Positions 28,177 to 38,133 of a DNA stretch of 64,000 bases are shown piece by piece (within the stretch, counting starts at the first letter, position 1; each line of letters begins with the position of its first letter). A program made the translations under genes and the position numbers. Source of the DNA: DATFQI01 sp963831105. GTDB lineage: Bacteria > Actinomycetota > Thermoleophilia > Solirubrobacterales > Solirubrobacteraceae. The notes under the pieces were generated by a model that was given only the letters and a program-made list of their open reading frames with translations, was not told the DNA's origin and searched no databases. The stretch lies in the NCBI GenBank assembly GCA_963831105.1, contig CAWHOS010000003.1, forward strand, positions 248,001 through 312,000, read 5' to 3'.

Positions 28177-29788
28177 TCAGCGCACGCCCGGCAACCGCTT
28201 GAGGATCCGCAGCGACAGCGTCATCACGCGGCCCCAGAGGCCCTGCGGGACGCCGCGCGGCGGGCGCGATCGGCAGCAGCCGCTGCACCGCCACCGTCTG
28301 CGACTCCGTGTACTTGAGGATGCCGTCGGCGCCGTGACGGCGGCCGAGCCCGGAGGACTTCATGCCGCCCATCGGCGCGTCGACCGACGCCCAGGCCGCC
28401 GCGTAGCCCTCGTTGACGTTGACGGTGCCCGCGCGCAGCCGGGTCGCGAGCGCGCGCCCGCGCTCCGTGTCGCGCGTCCAGAGCGAGAAGTTCAGCCCGT
28501 ACTCGGAGTCGTTGGCGCGCGCGATCACCTCGTCGGTGTCGCGGAAGCGGGCGACGGCGGCGACCGGGCCGAACGTCTCCTCCCGGTGCAGCGTCATCCC
28601 GTCGCTCGTGCGCTCCAGCAGCGTCGGCTCGTAGAAGTACGGCCCGAGGTCCGGGCGCGCCTTGCCGCCCGCGAGCACGGTGGCGCCCTTGGCGACCGCG
28701 TCGTCGACGTGCGCGGTCACGGTCTCGAGCTGCGAGCGCGAGATCAGCGAGCCCATCGCCGCGCTGTTGTCGAGCGCGGAGGAGAGCTTCATGGCGCGGA
28801 CGCGCTCGGTGAGGCGGCGCGTGAACTCGTCGGCCACCGCCTCATGGACGAACAGCCGCTCGATCGAGATGCAGAGCTGGCCCGCGTTGGAGAACAGCGC
28901 GCGCTCGGCGCCCTCCACGGCGCGGTCGAGATCGGCGTCCTCGAGCACGATCATCGCGTTCTTGCCGCCGAGCTCCATCGACGCCCCGATCAGGTTGCGC
29001 CCGGCGCGCTCGGCCACGGTGCGGCCGGTCGCGGTGCTGCCCGTGAACATCACGTAGTCCGAGCCGTCGATCAGCCCCGGTCCGAGCTCGGAGCCCGAGC
29101 CCGTGACGACCTGGACGAGCCCCTGCGGGAGCCCGGCCTCCTCCAGCAGCGCGAAGCCCCAGAGCGCGCAGAACGGCGTCTGGCTGTCGGGCTTGATCAC
29201 GACCGCGTTGCCCGCCGCCAGCGCGGGCACGGCGTCCGAGACGCTGAGCGTCAGCGGGTAGTTCCAGGGCGCGATGATCCCGACGACGCCGAGCGGGTGG
29301 TGGTGCTCGTAGGCGGCGGTCAGCAGCGGCAGCGCGCCGCGGCGGCGCTTGGAGGCGAGGTGGCGCTCGGCCGTGTTGGCGTAGTAGCGGGCGACGATCG
29401 CGACGTCGAGGACCTCCTCGAACGCGTGCCGGCGCGCCTTGCCGGACTCGATCTGGACGAGGTCGAGGATCTCGTCCTGGCGGGCCAGCACGAGGTCGTG
29501 GAAACGGCGCAGGACCGCGCGCCGCTCGGCGAACTTCGTCCGTGCCCAGGCGGCCTGGACCAGGCGGGCCCGCTCGATCGCGCCCGCGACGTCCTCTGGC
29601 GAGCACTTCGGCACGCAGCCGAGCAGCTCGCCGTTGAACGGCTGCTCGACCTCCATGTGCTCGCGCGGACCCTCGGTGCGCACCCGCGCCGCCAGCGCCT
29701 CGAGCTGCGCGGAGGAGATGCGGCTCGACGGGATCCGCGTGGCGGTGGGCGGGCCGCCCGGCGAGGTGGGGACCTGGGTCGTGCTCAT
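28177..29788 (-). CDS. gabD2: Succinate-semialdehyde dehydrogenase (one apparent frameshift)
   Basis: An aldehyde dehydrogenase of about 536 residues of the actinobacterial GabD2 type, oxidising succinic semialdehyde to succinate with NAD(P)+. Key motifs are PWNYPLTLSVSDAVPALAAG, FTGSTATGRTVAERAG, catalytic Glu in MELGGKNAMIVLEDADL, catalytic Cys in SNAGQLCISIERLFVHE and EETFGPVAAVARF. In the last 30 codons a +1 shift (about 28252-28266) is needed to reach PRGVPQGLWGRVMTLSLRIL and the TGA at 28177. Read without repair, the frame runs on through the ANTAR gene. ATG 29788 begins MSTTQVPTSPGG. Role: GABA or 4-hydroxybutyrate breakdown, or the TCA bypass. Confidence 0.88.
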
Positions 29789-29859
29789 GCTCTGATCCTG
29801 CCAGGTCGGGCCTTGACGCCGCCCCGGTCGCACCTGCGACCATCGCGCGGCCTCACCTC

Positions 29860-31977
29860 ATGCCGTTCACCCGCCGCTCCCTCATCGCCCGCGCCGCCCA
29901 GGTGTCGGGCGCCGCCGTCGTCGCCTCCGCCGTCCCGCCGGCCGCGCTCGCGCGCCCGCACGCGCCCACGGTCGAGGTCGAGCCCTGGTCCGCCGCTGCG
30001 GCTGCCCGACCCGCCGCTGCGCGCGGCCGACTACCTCGGCGTCGCCGACGAGGTGGTCCGTCGCCTGAACCGGACGTGGGTCGAGGAGGAGCGCGTCTAC
30101 AGCTCCGGCGGCCGCGGGATCGACGCGATCTACAACGGCGCCCTGCTGACGATCCACGCGATCGCCGCCGAACGCGGCCATGACGGGCCGTCACGCAACG
30201 ACGAGCGCGCCCGCCTGCTCGCCGCGCGCCTGTGCGAGTCGCCGCCGTTCTTCTCCGGCGCCACGCTGCCGAACCCGGACAAGATGTTCCACACGCCGGG
30301 CTGGGTCGGCGACGTCAACACGCTCGACAGCCCGATGGACAAGGCGTTCGACCCCAAGGTGGCGGAGGGCCTGGTGAGCGCGTGGCGGGCGCGCGCGACG
30401 CTCGGCCTCGGTGCCGAGCTCGAGGCCCGGATCGTCCAGGCCGTGGACGCCGTCGCGCGCGGGCCGTTCTTCCGCTTCCCCTACGTGCGGCTGAACCAGA
30501 TCAACTGGAACGCCGAGCTCTACGCGTACGCGGCCGCGCTGACCGGCAACCCGGAGCTGCTCGTCCACGACTACCGCCGGCACGTGCGCCGCTTCGTCGA
30601 CGGGGCGCGCCGCCCGCTGCACAAGGGCTGGGCGCGCAACCTGTCCCCGAGCTACCGCTTCCAGTACCAGACGACCTACGCCGGCTCGCGCATGAACCTG
30701 GACTCGGCGGAGTACGCGAACATGACGCTGCACTTCATCGCCTGGTACGAGCAGGCGCTGCGCGCGGGGATGCGACCGCTGCCGGATGCCGACATGCGCA
30801 TCCTGCGCGCCTGGGCCGCGCGGGTGCAGTTCGGCTACTGGATGCACAACGGCATGCTCAGCTGGGACAGCGGGCTCGGCTTCAAGCGCTGGATGAAGGC
30901 GAAGACGTGGGCCTACGCGCAGCAGGGCCTGCTGGCGATCGCGAGCTCGCCGCGCTTCTGGCTGCACCCGCGCCAGGGCGCGTGGGCCAAGTACGTGCTC
31001 GACCGCGGGCTGTGGCAGTTCGCGATCCGCTGCGAGCCGCTGCCGCCGCGCCACCTGCCGTCGGTGCACCTCTACGACGTCGGCAGCGTCTACCAGGGCA
31101 AGGGCAGCCAGCGCATCTACGCGGCCCGCATGGGCGCCAACGCGATGCGCGCGCTGTCGCTCGGGCTCGCGGACATGGAGGCCGCGACGCCGCCGCCGTT
31201 CTACTCCTTCGACGCCGACGTCGGGCGGCTGAGCGTGAGCACGCCGCGCTACTCCACGGCGATCCTGGCCGACAACTACGGCGCCGTCCCCTACGGCGGG
31301 ATCGAGCTGGCGCGGCTGTTCGACGCCCAGGGCGTGCCGATCGGCGGGGTCGGCGGGCGCCCGCCGGCCTCGTTCGGGCTCGTGCTGCGGCGCCCGGGCC
31401 GCAGGCGCGCGCTCGCCACGCAGGGCGGCGCCGCGCGACGCCAAGCTCGCGCTCGACCGCTCGCCGCACGGGCGGGTCGTCGCGCACGCGGCGGCTGCCG
31501 GCGTCACCCGACGCGGGCCCGTTCGGAGCGCTGGTGGCGGTCGGGCGCGTCGCGGGCGGCGGCGCGGCCGTCAGCGTGCGCCACCGCTTCGCCGCCGAGT
31601 ACGTCGAGAGCACCTGGACCGTGACGCGCGCGCGCCGGCGGCTGCTCGCCGAGGCGCTGTTCCCGAGCTGGGGCGGCAGCGCGGCGCACGTCGCCGCCGT
31701 GCTCCCCGACGGGAGGCGGCTCGAGCTGCCGGCCGCCGGCGCGGTCGACGCCGCCGCGGTCCGCTACTTCCACCTCGCCGGGCCGCGCGGCGGCTACGTG
31801 CTGGTGCTCTCCGGCGGCGGCCGGGCGACCGCGCGGCGCGTGGCGCGCCAGCCGTCGGCGCCGCGACCCGGGCCGACGCTGGCCGTGGCGATGCCCGGCC
31901 TCGAGCTGCGCGCGCGGATCGCGCCGGCCGACACGGCCGAGCGCGCAGCCGAGGTCGCCGCGCGGCTCGGCGCCTAG
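29860..31977 (+). CDS. Tat-exported protein of unknown function (three apparent frameshifts)
   Basis: Begins MPFTRRSLIARAAQVSGAAV, a twin-arginine signal with cleavage near ALARP. A +1 shift near 29981-29990 leads into PPLRLPDPPLRAADYLG and a long clean stretch of about 470 residues rich in aromatic helices (NWNAELYAYAAALTGN, RFQYQTTYAGSRMNLDS, FGYWMHNGMLSWDSGLGFKR), reminiscent of the alpha/alpha-toroid part of secreted polysaccharide lyases. Further +1 shifts near 31425-31437 and 31506-31509 lead to a beta-rich end (FAAEYVESTWTVTRARRR, RYFHLAGPRGGYVLVLSGGG). Repaired length is about 705 residues. A polysaccharide-degrading role is only suggested by fold pattern; I do not recognise a named family. 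Confidence 0.7.
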
Positions 31978-31983
31978 CGGCGG

Positions 31984-32283
31984 CTAGCGCGGGGTCGTCG
32001 CGACGAGCCGCTCGAGCGCGGCGCGCGCCTCGCCCTGCAGCGTCTCGAAGCGCAGCGCGTACACGTGGTAGGCCTGCTCGCGCAGGACGCGCGCCCGGCC
32101 GCGCACGGCCGGCAGGTCGAACACGACGAGCTCGTCAGGGGCGAGCGGGCGGTCGCTCGCGACCGCCATCCCGCCCTCGCCGAGGTCGATCGTCTCGCAG
32201 TGGATGGCCTTGCCCTTGTTGCGGCGCAGCGTGCACGGGACGACCAGCGCCTCCCTCGCCGCCTGCCTCCGTTCACCCGTCAC
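31984..32283 (-). CDS. PilZ-domain protein
   Basis: A 99-residue single-domain protein. RRQAAREALVVPCTLRR supplies the RxxxR part of the cyclic-di-GMP site, and TIDLGEGGMAVASDRPL corresponds to the D/NxSxxG turn, but with Gly in place of Ser. The rest alternates strands as in PilZ (ELVVFDLPAVRGRARVLRE). It could sense cyclic di-GMP made by the GGDEF-EAL protein in this window, with altered affinity because of the Ser loss. Stands alone between two convergent or tandem secreted-protein genes. Confidence 0.8.
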   Translation of the reverse strand: MTGERRQAAREALVVPCTLRRNKGKAIHCETIDLGEGGMAVASDRPLAPDELVVFDLPAVRGRARVLREQAYHVYALRFETLQGEARAALERLVATTPR

Positions 32284-32343
32284 GCCGTGATCGTCCCGCG
32301 AGCGCGCGGCGCCCGCAACGTCCGCGCGCTGACGTCAGGCGCG

Positions 32344-33774
32344 TCAGAGCGGCTCGGCCACCGTGAACGAGGCGCCCGCCGGGCCGCTCGGGGCCGCGAT
32401 CCGGGTGCCCTCGAACGTGGCGCGGACGCGCCAGCGCCCGACGCTCGGCGGCGTGAACGCGATCGTCGCGCTGCCGCCCTGCGCCCGCCGCCGGTAGCGC
32501 GAATGGAACTGCCAGCCCGCGAGCGGGTCGAAGCGCTCCACGTCGACCGTCACCGGCCCGGACGCGTCCGGAGCCACGCGCACGCCGATCGCCGCCGTCT
32601 GCCCGGGCCGCAGGGTCGCGTTGCGCTCGCCGTTGACGAGCACCCGGGTGCGCGTGATCACGCGCGTCAGGCGCGAGAGGGTGTAGCGGCCGTCGGCGCC
32701 GGACCGCGAGCGCACCGCCGTGAAGTAGCGGCCGGGCTTCAGTCGCAGGCGGATCTGCTGGCTTCCGGTGTCGCCGCAGGCGCACGAGATGCGGCGGCCG
32801 CCCTCGCCGACGAGCTGGAGGTTGAACGGCGCCGACGAGCTCGCCCGCAGCCGCAGGTCCAGGATGCTCGGGCGGCGCACGTCGAACCGGTAGAGGTCGA
32901 CCACGTCCGCCCCGCTCCCGCGCAGCGAGCCGCGCACCGGCGCGTCGTTGGCGAGCTCGGCGCCCGGCGCCGTGTCGTCCTCGCCGGCGCGGGCCACCTG
33001 CAGGTGGTACGGCAGCGCGCCGCGGCGGCTGCGCGGCGCGCTCACCTGCACGCTGTAGCGGCCGCCCTGGCCGGGACCCGGCGTGTAGATGAAGTAGTCG
33101 TCGCAGTCGAAGGAGCGCACGGTCTCGCCGTCCTCGAACGACGACGTCCCGGGGGCGAACAGCTGCGCGGCGACGCAGCGCTCGCGCGAGACGAGATGCA
33201 CGCGGTACGTGCGGCCGGCCGCCATCGTCACGGCGTAGGCGTCGTCGGGGTTGGCGATGCGGTCCACGCTTCCGCTCGCGCCCGAGGCGCCGAGCGCGCG
33301 CCCGGGCGGCCGCTCGGGCCGGTCGGGGGCGACGATCCGCAGCGAGAACGTGTCGCTGGCCGAGTTGCCGCGCTGGGCGACGCGCACGAGCAGCGACGCG
33401 TTGCGCGGCTGGGTGAAGTCCAGCGTCAGCCGCCCGCTCCGGTTGGTCTGGCCGCACGTCACGGACGTGATCTGCGAGCGGTCGCGCCGGAACACGTCGA
33501 CCACGGCGTCGAGGTCGCCCGATGCGTCGAGCTCGATGACGAGGTCGCGCGCCGCGGTGGGCGCGATCGAGTACCAGACGGAGTTCGCCGCCAGGCCCGC
33601 GCAGGAGCCGGGCTCGTTCGGCTCCGTGGTCGCGTCCACGGTCGTTCCGCGCACGGTCGAAGGCACCGCGAGCGCCTGCGCGCTCGCACGGTCGTCGTTG
33701 GCCGGCGGCGCCGCCTGAGCGGTGGATGCGAGCAGGCCGAAGGCCGCCAGCAATGTCACGGTGAACTTGCCCAT
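32344..33774 (-). CDS. Secreted beta-rich protein, unknown function
   Basis: A 476-residue product with a signal peptide (MGKFTVTLLAAFGLLASTAQ, cleavage near AQAAPP), preceded by GGGGAGG 5-6 bases before ATG 33774. The mature part has repeated pre-peptidase-like (PPC) beta modules: NSVWYSIAPTAARDLVIELD, SLLVRVAQRGNSASDTFSL and VDLYRFDVRRPSILDLRL, and ends with an Ig-like domain (PPSVGRWRVRATFEGT). PPC-type modules usually accompany extracellular enzymes, but no catalytic domain is present, so binding or wall association is more likely. Divergent from the first GTPase gene. Confidence 0.75.
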   Translation of the reverse strand: MGKFTVTLLAAFGLLASTAQAAPPANDDRASAQALAVPSTVRGTTVDATTEPNEPGSCAGLAANSVWYSIAPTAARDLVIELDASGDLDAVVDVFRRDRSQITSVTCGQTNRSGRLTLDFTQPRNASLLVRVAQRGNSASDTFSLRIVAPDRPERPPGRALGASGASGSVDRIANPDDAYAVTMAAGRTYRVHLVSRERCVAAQLFAPGTSSFEDGETVRSFDCDDYFIYTPGPGQGGRYSVQVSAPRSRRGALPYHLQVARAGEDDTAPGAELANDAPVRGSLRGSGADVVDLYRFDVRRPSILDLRLRASSSAPFNLQLVGEGGRRISCACGDTGSQQIRLRLKPGRYFTAVRSRSGADGRYTLSRLTRVITRTRVLVNGERNATLRPGQTAAIGVRVAPDASGPVTVDVERFDPLAGWQFHSRYRRRAQGGSATIAFTPPSVGRWRVRATFEGTRIAAPSGPAGASFTVAEPL

Positions 33775-33869
33775 CACGACCTCCCCGGGTCCGGTACGGC
33801 GTAGTCGTACAGGAGACGGTTCGTGCGCGAGAAGTTGCTCGAATGGTCCGACCGGGCAAGGTTCGGTCG

Positions 33870-35577
33870 ATGACGCCGACCGGCTCACTACCCGCTGCCC
33901 TCGAACGGCTCGCGGCCGCGCTGCGCGCCGTGGAGCTGACGCTCGACGTGCCCGGGCGCGACGCGGCCGAGGCCGGGCGCCGCGAGCTGGTGGGTCAGAT
34001 CGAGAACTACCTGCTGCCGCGGCTCGAGCGGATGCACGCCCCGCTGCTGATGGTGGTCGGCGGCTCCACGGGCGCCGGCAAGTCGACGCTCGTCAACAGC
34101 CTCGCGGGCGAGGACGTGAGCCCCGTCGGGCGTCCTGCGCCCGACCACACGCTCGCCGGTGCTCGTCTGCCATCCCGACGACGTGCAGTGGTTCGAGGAC
34201 GACCGGATCCTGCCGGGCCTGAGCCGCACGCGCGGCGCCTCCTCGACGCCCGGCTCGCTGCAGCTCGTGCCGACCGAGGCGCTGCCGGCCGGCCTGGCCC
34301 TGCTCGACTCGCCCGACATCGACTCGGTCGTGGAGGCCAACCGGGCGCTCTCGCGGCAGCTGCTCGCCGCGGCCGACGCCTGGCTGTTCGTGACGACCGC
34401 GGCGCGCTACGCCGACGCCGTCCCGTGGGATCTGCTGCAGACCGCGCGCGACCGCGGGACCGCGCTGTCGCTCGTGCTGGATCGCGTGCCGCCGGAGGCG
34501 GTCGCCGAGGTCGCCGGGCACCTGCGGTCGATGCTCGCCGAGCGCGGCCTCGACGACGCGGGGCTGCTCGTGGTCGAGGAGACCGAGCTCGAGGGCGGGC
34601 GGCTGCCCGCGGAGGCGCTGGCGCCGGTGCGCGCCTGGCTCGACGGCCTCGGCGCCGACGGCCAGTCGCGGGCCGATCTCGTCCGCCGCACGCTGACCGG
34701 CGCGCTCGACAGCCTCCCGGGCCGCGTGCGGGTCGTCGCCGGCGCGCTCGCCGAGCAGGCCGGAACGGAGGCCGCGCTGCGCGAGGACGCCGAGCAGGCG
34801 TACGCCCGCGGCCTCGACGAGGTCGACGAGGCGGTCCGCAGCGGCGCGCTGCTGCGCGGCGAGGTGCTGGCCCGCTGGCACGACGTGATCGGCACGGGCG
34901 ACCTGATGCGCGCGCTCGAGTCCCGGCTCGGGCGCCTGCGCGACAAGGTGCGCTCGTTCGTGACCGGTACGCCCGCCGCGGAGCAGGAGCTGCGCACCGC
35001 CGTCGAGTCGAGCGTCGACGCGGTCGTCTTCTCGGCCGCCGACCGCTCCGCCGAGCGCGCCGCCGCCGCCTGGCGCGGCCGCCCGGCCGGCCGCGCGCTG
35101 CTCTCGGGCACGGCCCGGCTCGACGCGGCGTCCCCCGACCTGCTGGAGCGCACCCGCGCCGAGGTGCGCGCGTGGCAGGGCACCGTGTTCGAGCTCGTCA
35201 GCCGCGAGGCGGCCGGCAAGCGCTCGACCGCCCGCATCGCGTCCCTGGGGGTCAACGGCGCCGGCCTCGTGGTGATGCTGGCGGTGTTCGCCCACACGGG
35301 CGGCCTGACCGGCGCCGAGGTCGCGATCGCGGGCGGCACCTCCGCGGCGGGCCAGCGCGTGCTCGAGGCGCTGCTCGGCGACCAGGCGGTGCGCACGCTC
35401 GCGGCGCAGGCCCGCGAGGACCTCCTGCGCCGCGCGGGCGAGCTGCTCGCCACGGAGGCCCGGCGCTACGAGGACCTGCTCGCCGGCGCCGTCCCCGGCA
35501 GCGGCGGCCTCGAGGCGCTCGAGGAGGCCCTCGCCGGGCTCGAGGGCGCATCCGACGAGGTCGAGCGGGCGCGGTGA
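33870..35577 (+). CDS. Dynamin-like/YfjP-type GTPase, first of pair (one apparent frameshift)
   Basis: Starts at ATG 33870 with a helical lead, then P-loop VGGSTGAGKSTLVNSLAGED (about residue 62). A single extra G in GTCGGGCGTCC (34128-34130) shifts the frame; dropping it gives VGVLRPTTRSPVLVCHPDDV, the expected switch I region. Then come G3 LLDSPDIDSV and a long helical C-terminal half with a hydrophobic segment (LGVNGAGLVVMLAVFAHTGG) suited to membrane insertion. Repaired length about 568 residues. Bacterial dynamin-like and YfjP-type GTPases act at membranes (septation, membrane repair, stress). It overlaps the second GTPase gene by 4 bases (GTGA), implying a two-protein machine. Confidence 0.83.
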
Positions 35578-37154
35578 GCCCCTCGCTGGAGGAGCGGCTC
35601 GCGGCGCTCGCCGAAGCCGCGGAGCTGGCCGACGGGCGGCTCGAGCCCGCGAGCGTCGAGGACGCGCGCGCCGTCGTGCGCCGTGCCGGCGAGCGGCTCG
35701 GGCACGGCCTGGAGGCGACGGTCGTCGCGCTCGCGGGGCCGACGGGCGCGGGCAAGTCGACGCTGTTCAACGCGCTGGCGGGGCAGGCCGCTCGTCCGCG
35801 AGGGCGTGCGGCGGCCGACGACGGCCACGGCCACCGCTGCGATATTTGGCCCGCCCACCCCGCCCGACGGCGACCTGCTCGACTGGCTCGAGGTCCCGTC
35901 GCGGCACACGCTCGACGGCGGCGGCGCCCGACGGCCTCGTCCTGCTCGACCTGCCCGACTTCGACTCCGTCGAGACCGCCCACCGGCTGGAGGTCGACCG
36001 GCTCGTGCGGCTCGTCGACCTGCTCGTCTGGGTCGTCGACCCGCAGAAGTACGCGGACGCCTCGCTGCACGAGCGCTACCTGCGACCGCTCGCGCGGCAC
36101 GCGGCGGCGATGCTCGTCGTCCTCAACCAGAGCGACCGCCTCGGCGCCGACGCCCCGCGCGCCCGCGCCGACCTCGCCGGCCTGCTCGGCTCCTCGGGCC
36201 TCGGCGACGTGCCGGTGCTCGCGGCGTCGGCGCGCACGGGCGAGGGCCTCGACGCGCTGCGCGCGGCGCTGGAGGACCGGGTGACGCGGCGCGAGGCGGC
36301 GCTCGCCCGGCTCGCCGCCGACGTCGGCGAGGCGGCCGCGGCGCTCGACGCCGCCGCGGGCGAGGGCAAGCCGGAGGGGCTCCGCCGCGGCGACCGCGCG
36401 CGCCTGCTCGCCACGCTCGGCTCGGCTGCCGGCATCCCCGCCGTCGAGGCGGCCGCGCTCTCCGCGCACCGCCGCCGCGGCGCGCTCGCCACCGGACTGC
36501 CGTGGGTCGCATGGGTGCGGCGCCTGCGCCCGGACCCGCTCAAGCGCCTGCGGCTCTCCGACGGGGGGCAGGAGGACGTGCGGACCTCGCTGCCGCAGGC
36601 CACGAGCGTGCAGCGCGCGCAGGTCGACGCGGGCATCCGCGCCCTCGCCGGCGACGCCTCGCGCGGGCTCCCGGACCCGTGGCCGTCGCTGGCCCGCCGC
36701 GCCGCGACCGCCTCGGCGCCCGAGCTCTCCGACCGGCTCGACCGCGCCGTGGCGGGCGCGCAGCTGCAGATGACGCGGCCGCGCTGGTGGAAGCCCGTGC
36801 GCGTCCTCCAGCTCGCGCTGGCCGCCACCGCGCTCGCCGGCCTGCTGTGGCTGGCGGCGCTGGCCGGCCTCGGCTACCTGCAGCTCGACGACGTCGTGCC
36901 GACGCCCGACATCGCCGGCATCCCCGCGCCGACCGCGCTGCTCATCGGCGGGCTGCTCGCCGGCGTCCTCGTCGCCTTCCTCGCCCGGATCGTCAACGGC
37001 TTCGGCGCACGGCGCCGGGCCCGGCGCGCCCGGCGCGCGCTCGACGAGCGGGTGGGCGCCGTGGCGGACGAGCTCGTGCTCGCCCCGCTCGAGGCCGAGC
37101 TCGCGGTGCACGGGCGGCTGCGGCGGGCGCTCGCCACGGCCGCGTCGCGCATAG
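35574..37154 (+). CDS. Dynamin-like/YfjP-type GTPase, second of pair (two apparent frameshifts)
   Basis: GTG 35574 overlaps the first GTPase. P-loop is LAGPTGAGKSTLFNALAGQ. +1 shifts near 35785-35790 and 35917-35930 connect it to PLVREGVRRPTTATATAAIF (switch I) and to LVLLDLPDFDSVETAHRLE (G3), with G4 LNQSDRLGAD. Two transmembrane segments lie in the C-terminal part (LQLALAATALAGLLWLAALA and TALLIGGLLAGVLVAFLARI), followed by a basic helix. The open frame continues to 37375, but residues past about 37150 are a shadow of the next gene. I end it at TAG 37152-37154, which needs one more +1 shift, so the exact C-terminus is uncertain. It probably forms a hetero-oligomer with its partner at the membrane. 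Confidence 0.8.
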
Positions 37155-37157
37155 GCT
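37152..37157 (+). promoter_or_regulatory. -10 box TAGGCT before the 2-hydroxyacid dehydrogenase gene
   Basis: TAGGCTCCACCC directly precedes ATG 37164. The hexamer fits TANNNT with a 6-base gap, implying a leaderless transcript. An almost identical arrangement, TAGGCTCCGCCC then ATG, precedes the next gene. Confidence 0.5.
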
Positions 37158-37163
37158 CCACCC

Positions 37164-38119
37164 ATGCCGATCCAGATCGCGGTGCTCGACGACTACCAGG
37201 AGGTCGCGCGCGAGATGGCTCCGTGGGAGCAGCTCGAGCCCGAGGCGGAGATCACCTTCTTCCACGACCACCTGCTCGTCGACGGCGTCGTGCGCGACCT
37301 GCTGGCCGGCTCACCAGGTCGTCGTCGCCATGCGCGAGCGCACGCCGTTCACCGCGAAGCGCCTGGCCTCGCTGAAGGACCTCGAGCTGCTCGTCACGAC
37401 CGGGATGGGCAACGCGTCGATCGACATGGCCGCCGCGCGCGAGCTCGGGATCACCGTCTGCGGGACCGCGTCGCTGCCGACCCCGACCGCCGAGCTCGCC
37501 TGGGGGCTGATCATCGGCCTGCAGCGCAACCTGCACCGACGAGGACCTCAGGATCCGCCAGGGCGGATGGCAGCGCACGATCGGCCCCGAGCTGGCCGGC
37601 CGGACGCTCGGCATCCTCGGGCTGGGCAACCTCGGGCGGCGGATGGCGCGGATCGCGCAGGCGTTCGAGATGCGGGTGATCGCCTGGAGCGAGAACCTCA
37701 CCGCGGAGGCCGCCGCCGAGGCGGGGGCGCAGGCCGTCGGGCGCGACGAGCTGTTCGAGCGCTCCGACGTGCTGACGATCCACACCCGGCTCAGCGACCG
37801 CACCCGCGGCCTGATCGGAAAGCGCGAGCTCGCCCTGATGAAGCCGACCGCGATCCTCGTCAACACCTCGCGCGGCCCGATCGTCGACGAGGACGCGCTG
37901 ATCGCCGCCCTCCGCGGGGGCGTGATCGCCGGCGCGGCGCTCGACGTCTACGCCAAGGAGCCGCTCCCGCGCGACCACCCGCTGCGCGAGACCCCGCGCA
38001 CGCTGCTCACGCCGCACCTCGGCTACGTGACCACCGGGACCTACGAGGTGATGTACCGCGACGCCGTCGAGGACATCGCCGCCTGGATGCGCGGCGAGCC
38101 CGTGCGCGTGCTCAACTGA
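37164..38119 (+). CDS. D-2-hydroxyacid dehydrogenase family protein (two apparent frameshifts)
   Basis: An NAD-dependent D-isomer-specific 2-hydroxyacid dehydrogenase. MPIQIAVLDDYQEVAREM opens the catalytic domain. A +1 shift near 37305-37313 leads to HQVVVAMRERTPFTAKRL and MGNASIDMAAARELGI, and another near 37533-37539 to DLRIRQGGWQRTIGPELAGR. The Rossmann motif is GILGLGNLGRRMA, catalytic Arg is in NTSRGPIVDEDAL, Glu in DVYAKEPLP and His in LLTPHLGYVT. Repaired length about 318 residues. Substrate unknown; glyoxylate, hydroxypyruvate or phosphoglycerate are family options. Confidence 0.85.
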
Positions 38120-38121
38120 CT

Positions 38122-38127
38122 TAGGCT
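38122..38127 (+). promoter_or_regulatory. -10 box TAGGCT before the aldo/keto reductase gene
   Basis: TAGGCTCCGCCC then ATG 38134, a 6-base gap, repeats the layout at 37152. It starts 3 bases after the dehydrogenase stop codon, so the reductase can be transcribed independently as a leaderless mRNA. Confidence 0.5.
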
Positions 38128-38133
38128 CCGCCC

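Noticed and set aside
27614..29833. Apparent fusion of aldehyde dehydrogenase with an ANTAR regulator in a single 739-codon frame
   Set aside because: The dehydrogenase's conserved end (GLWGRVMTLSLRIL then stop at 28177) lies one frame over, and the ANTAR protein has its own ATG at 28168. The joined frame results from a one-base insertion near 28252-28266.
26447..31624. A 1,725-codon open frame on the plus strand
   Set aside because: Up to about 29.8 kb it is a shadow of the kinase-ASCH, ANTAR and dehydrogenase genes: Arg/Val/Asp-rich, no domain. Only the part from about 29.99 kb belongs to a real gene (the Tat-exported protein).
37155..37375. C-terminal extension of the second GTPase overlapping the next gene by about 210 bases
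   Set aside because: The extra residues are an out-of-frame shadow of the 2-hydroxyacid dehydrogenase start. The true end is probably near TAG 37152-37154.
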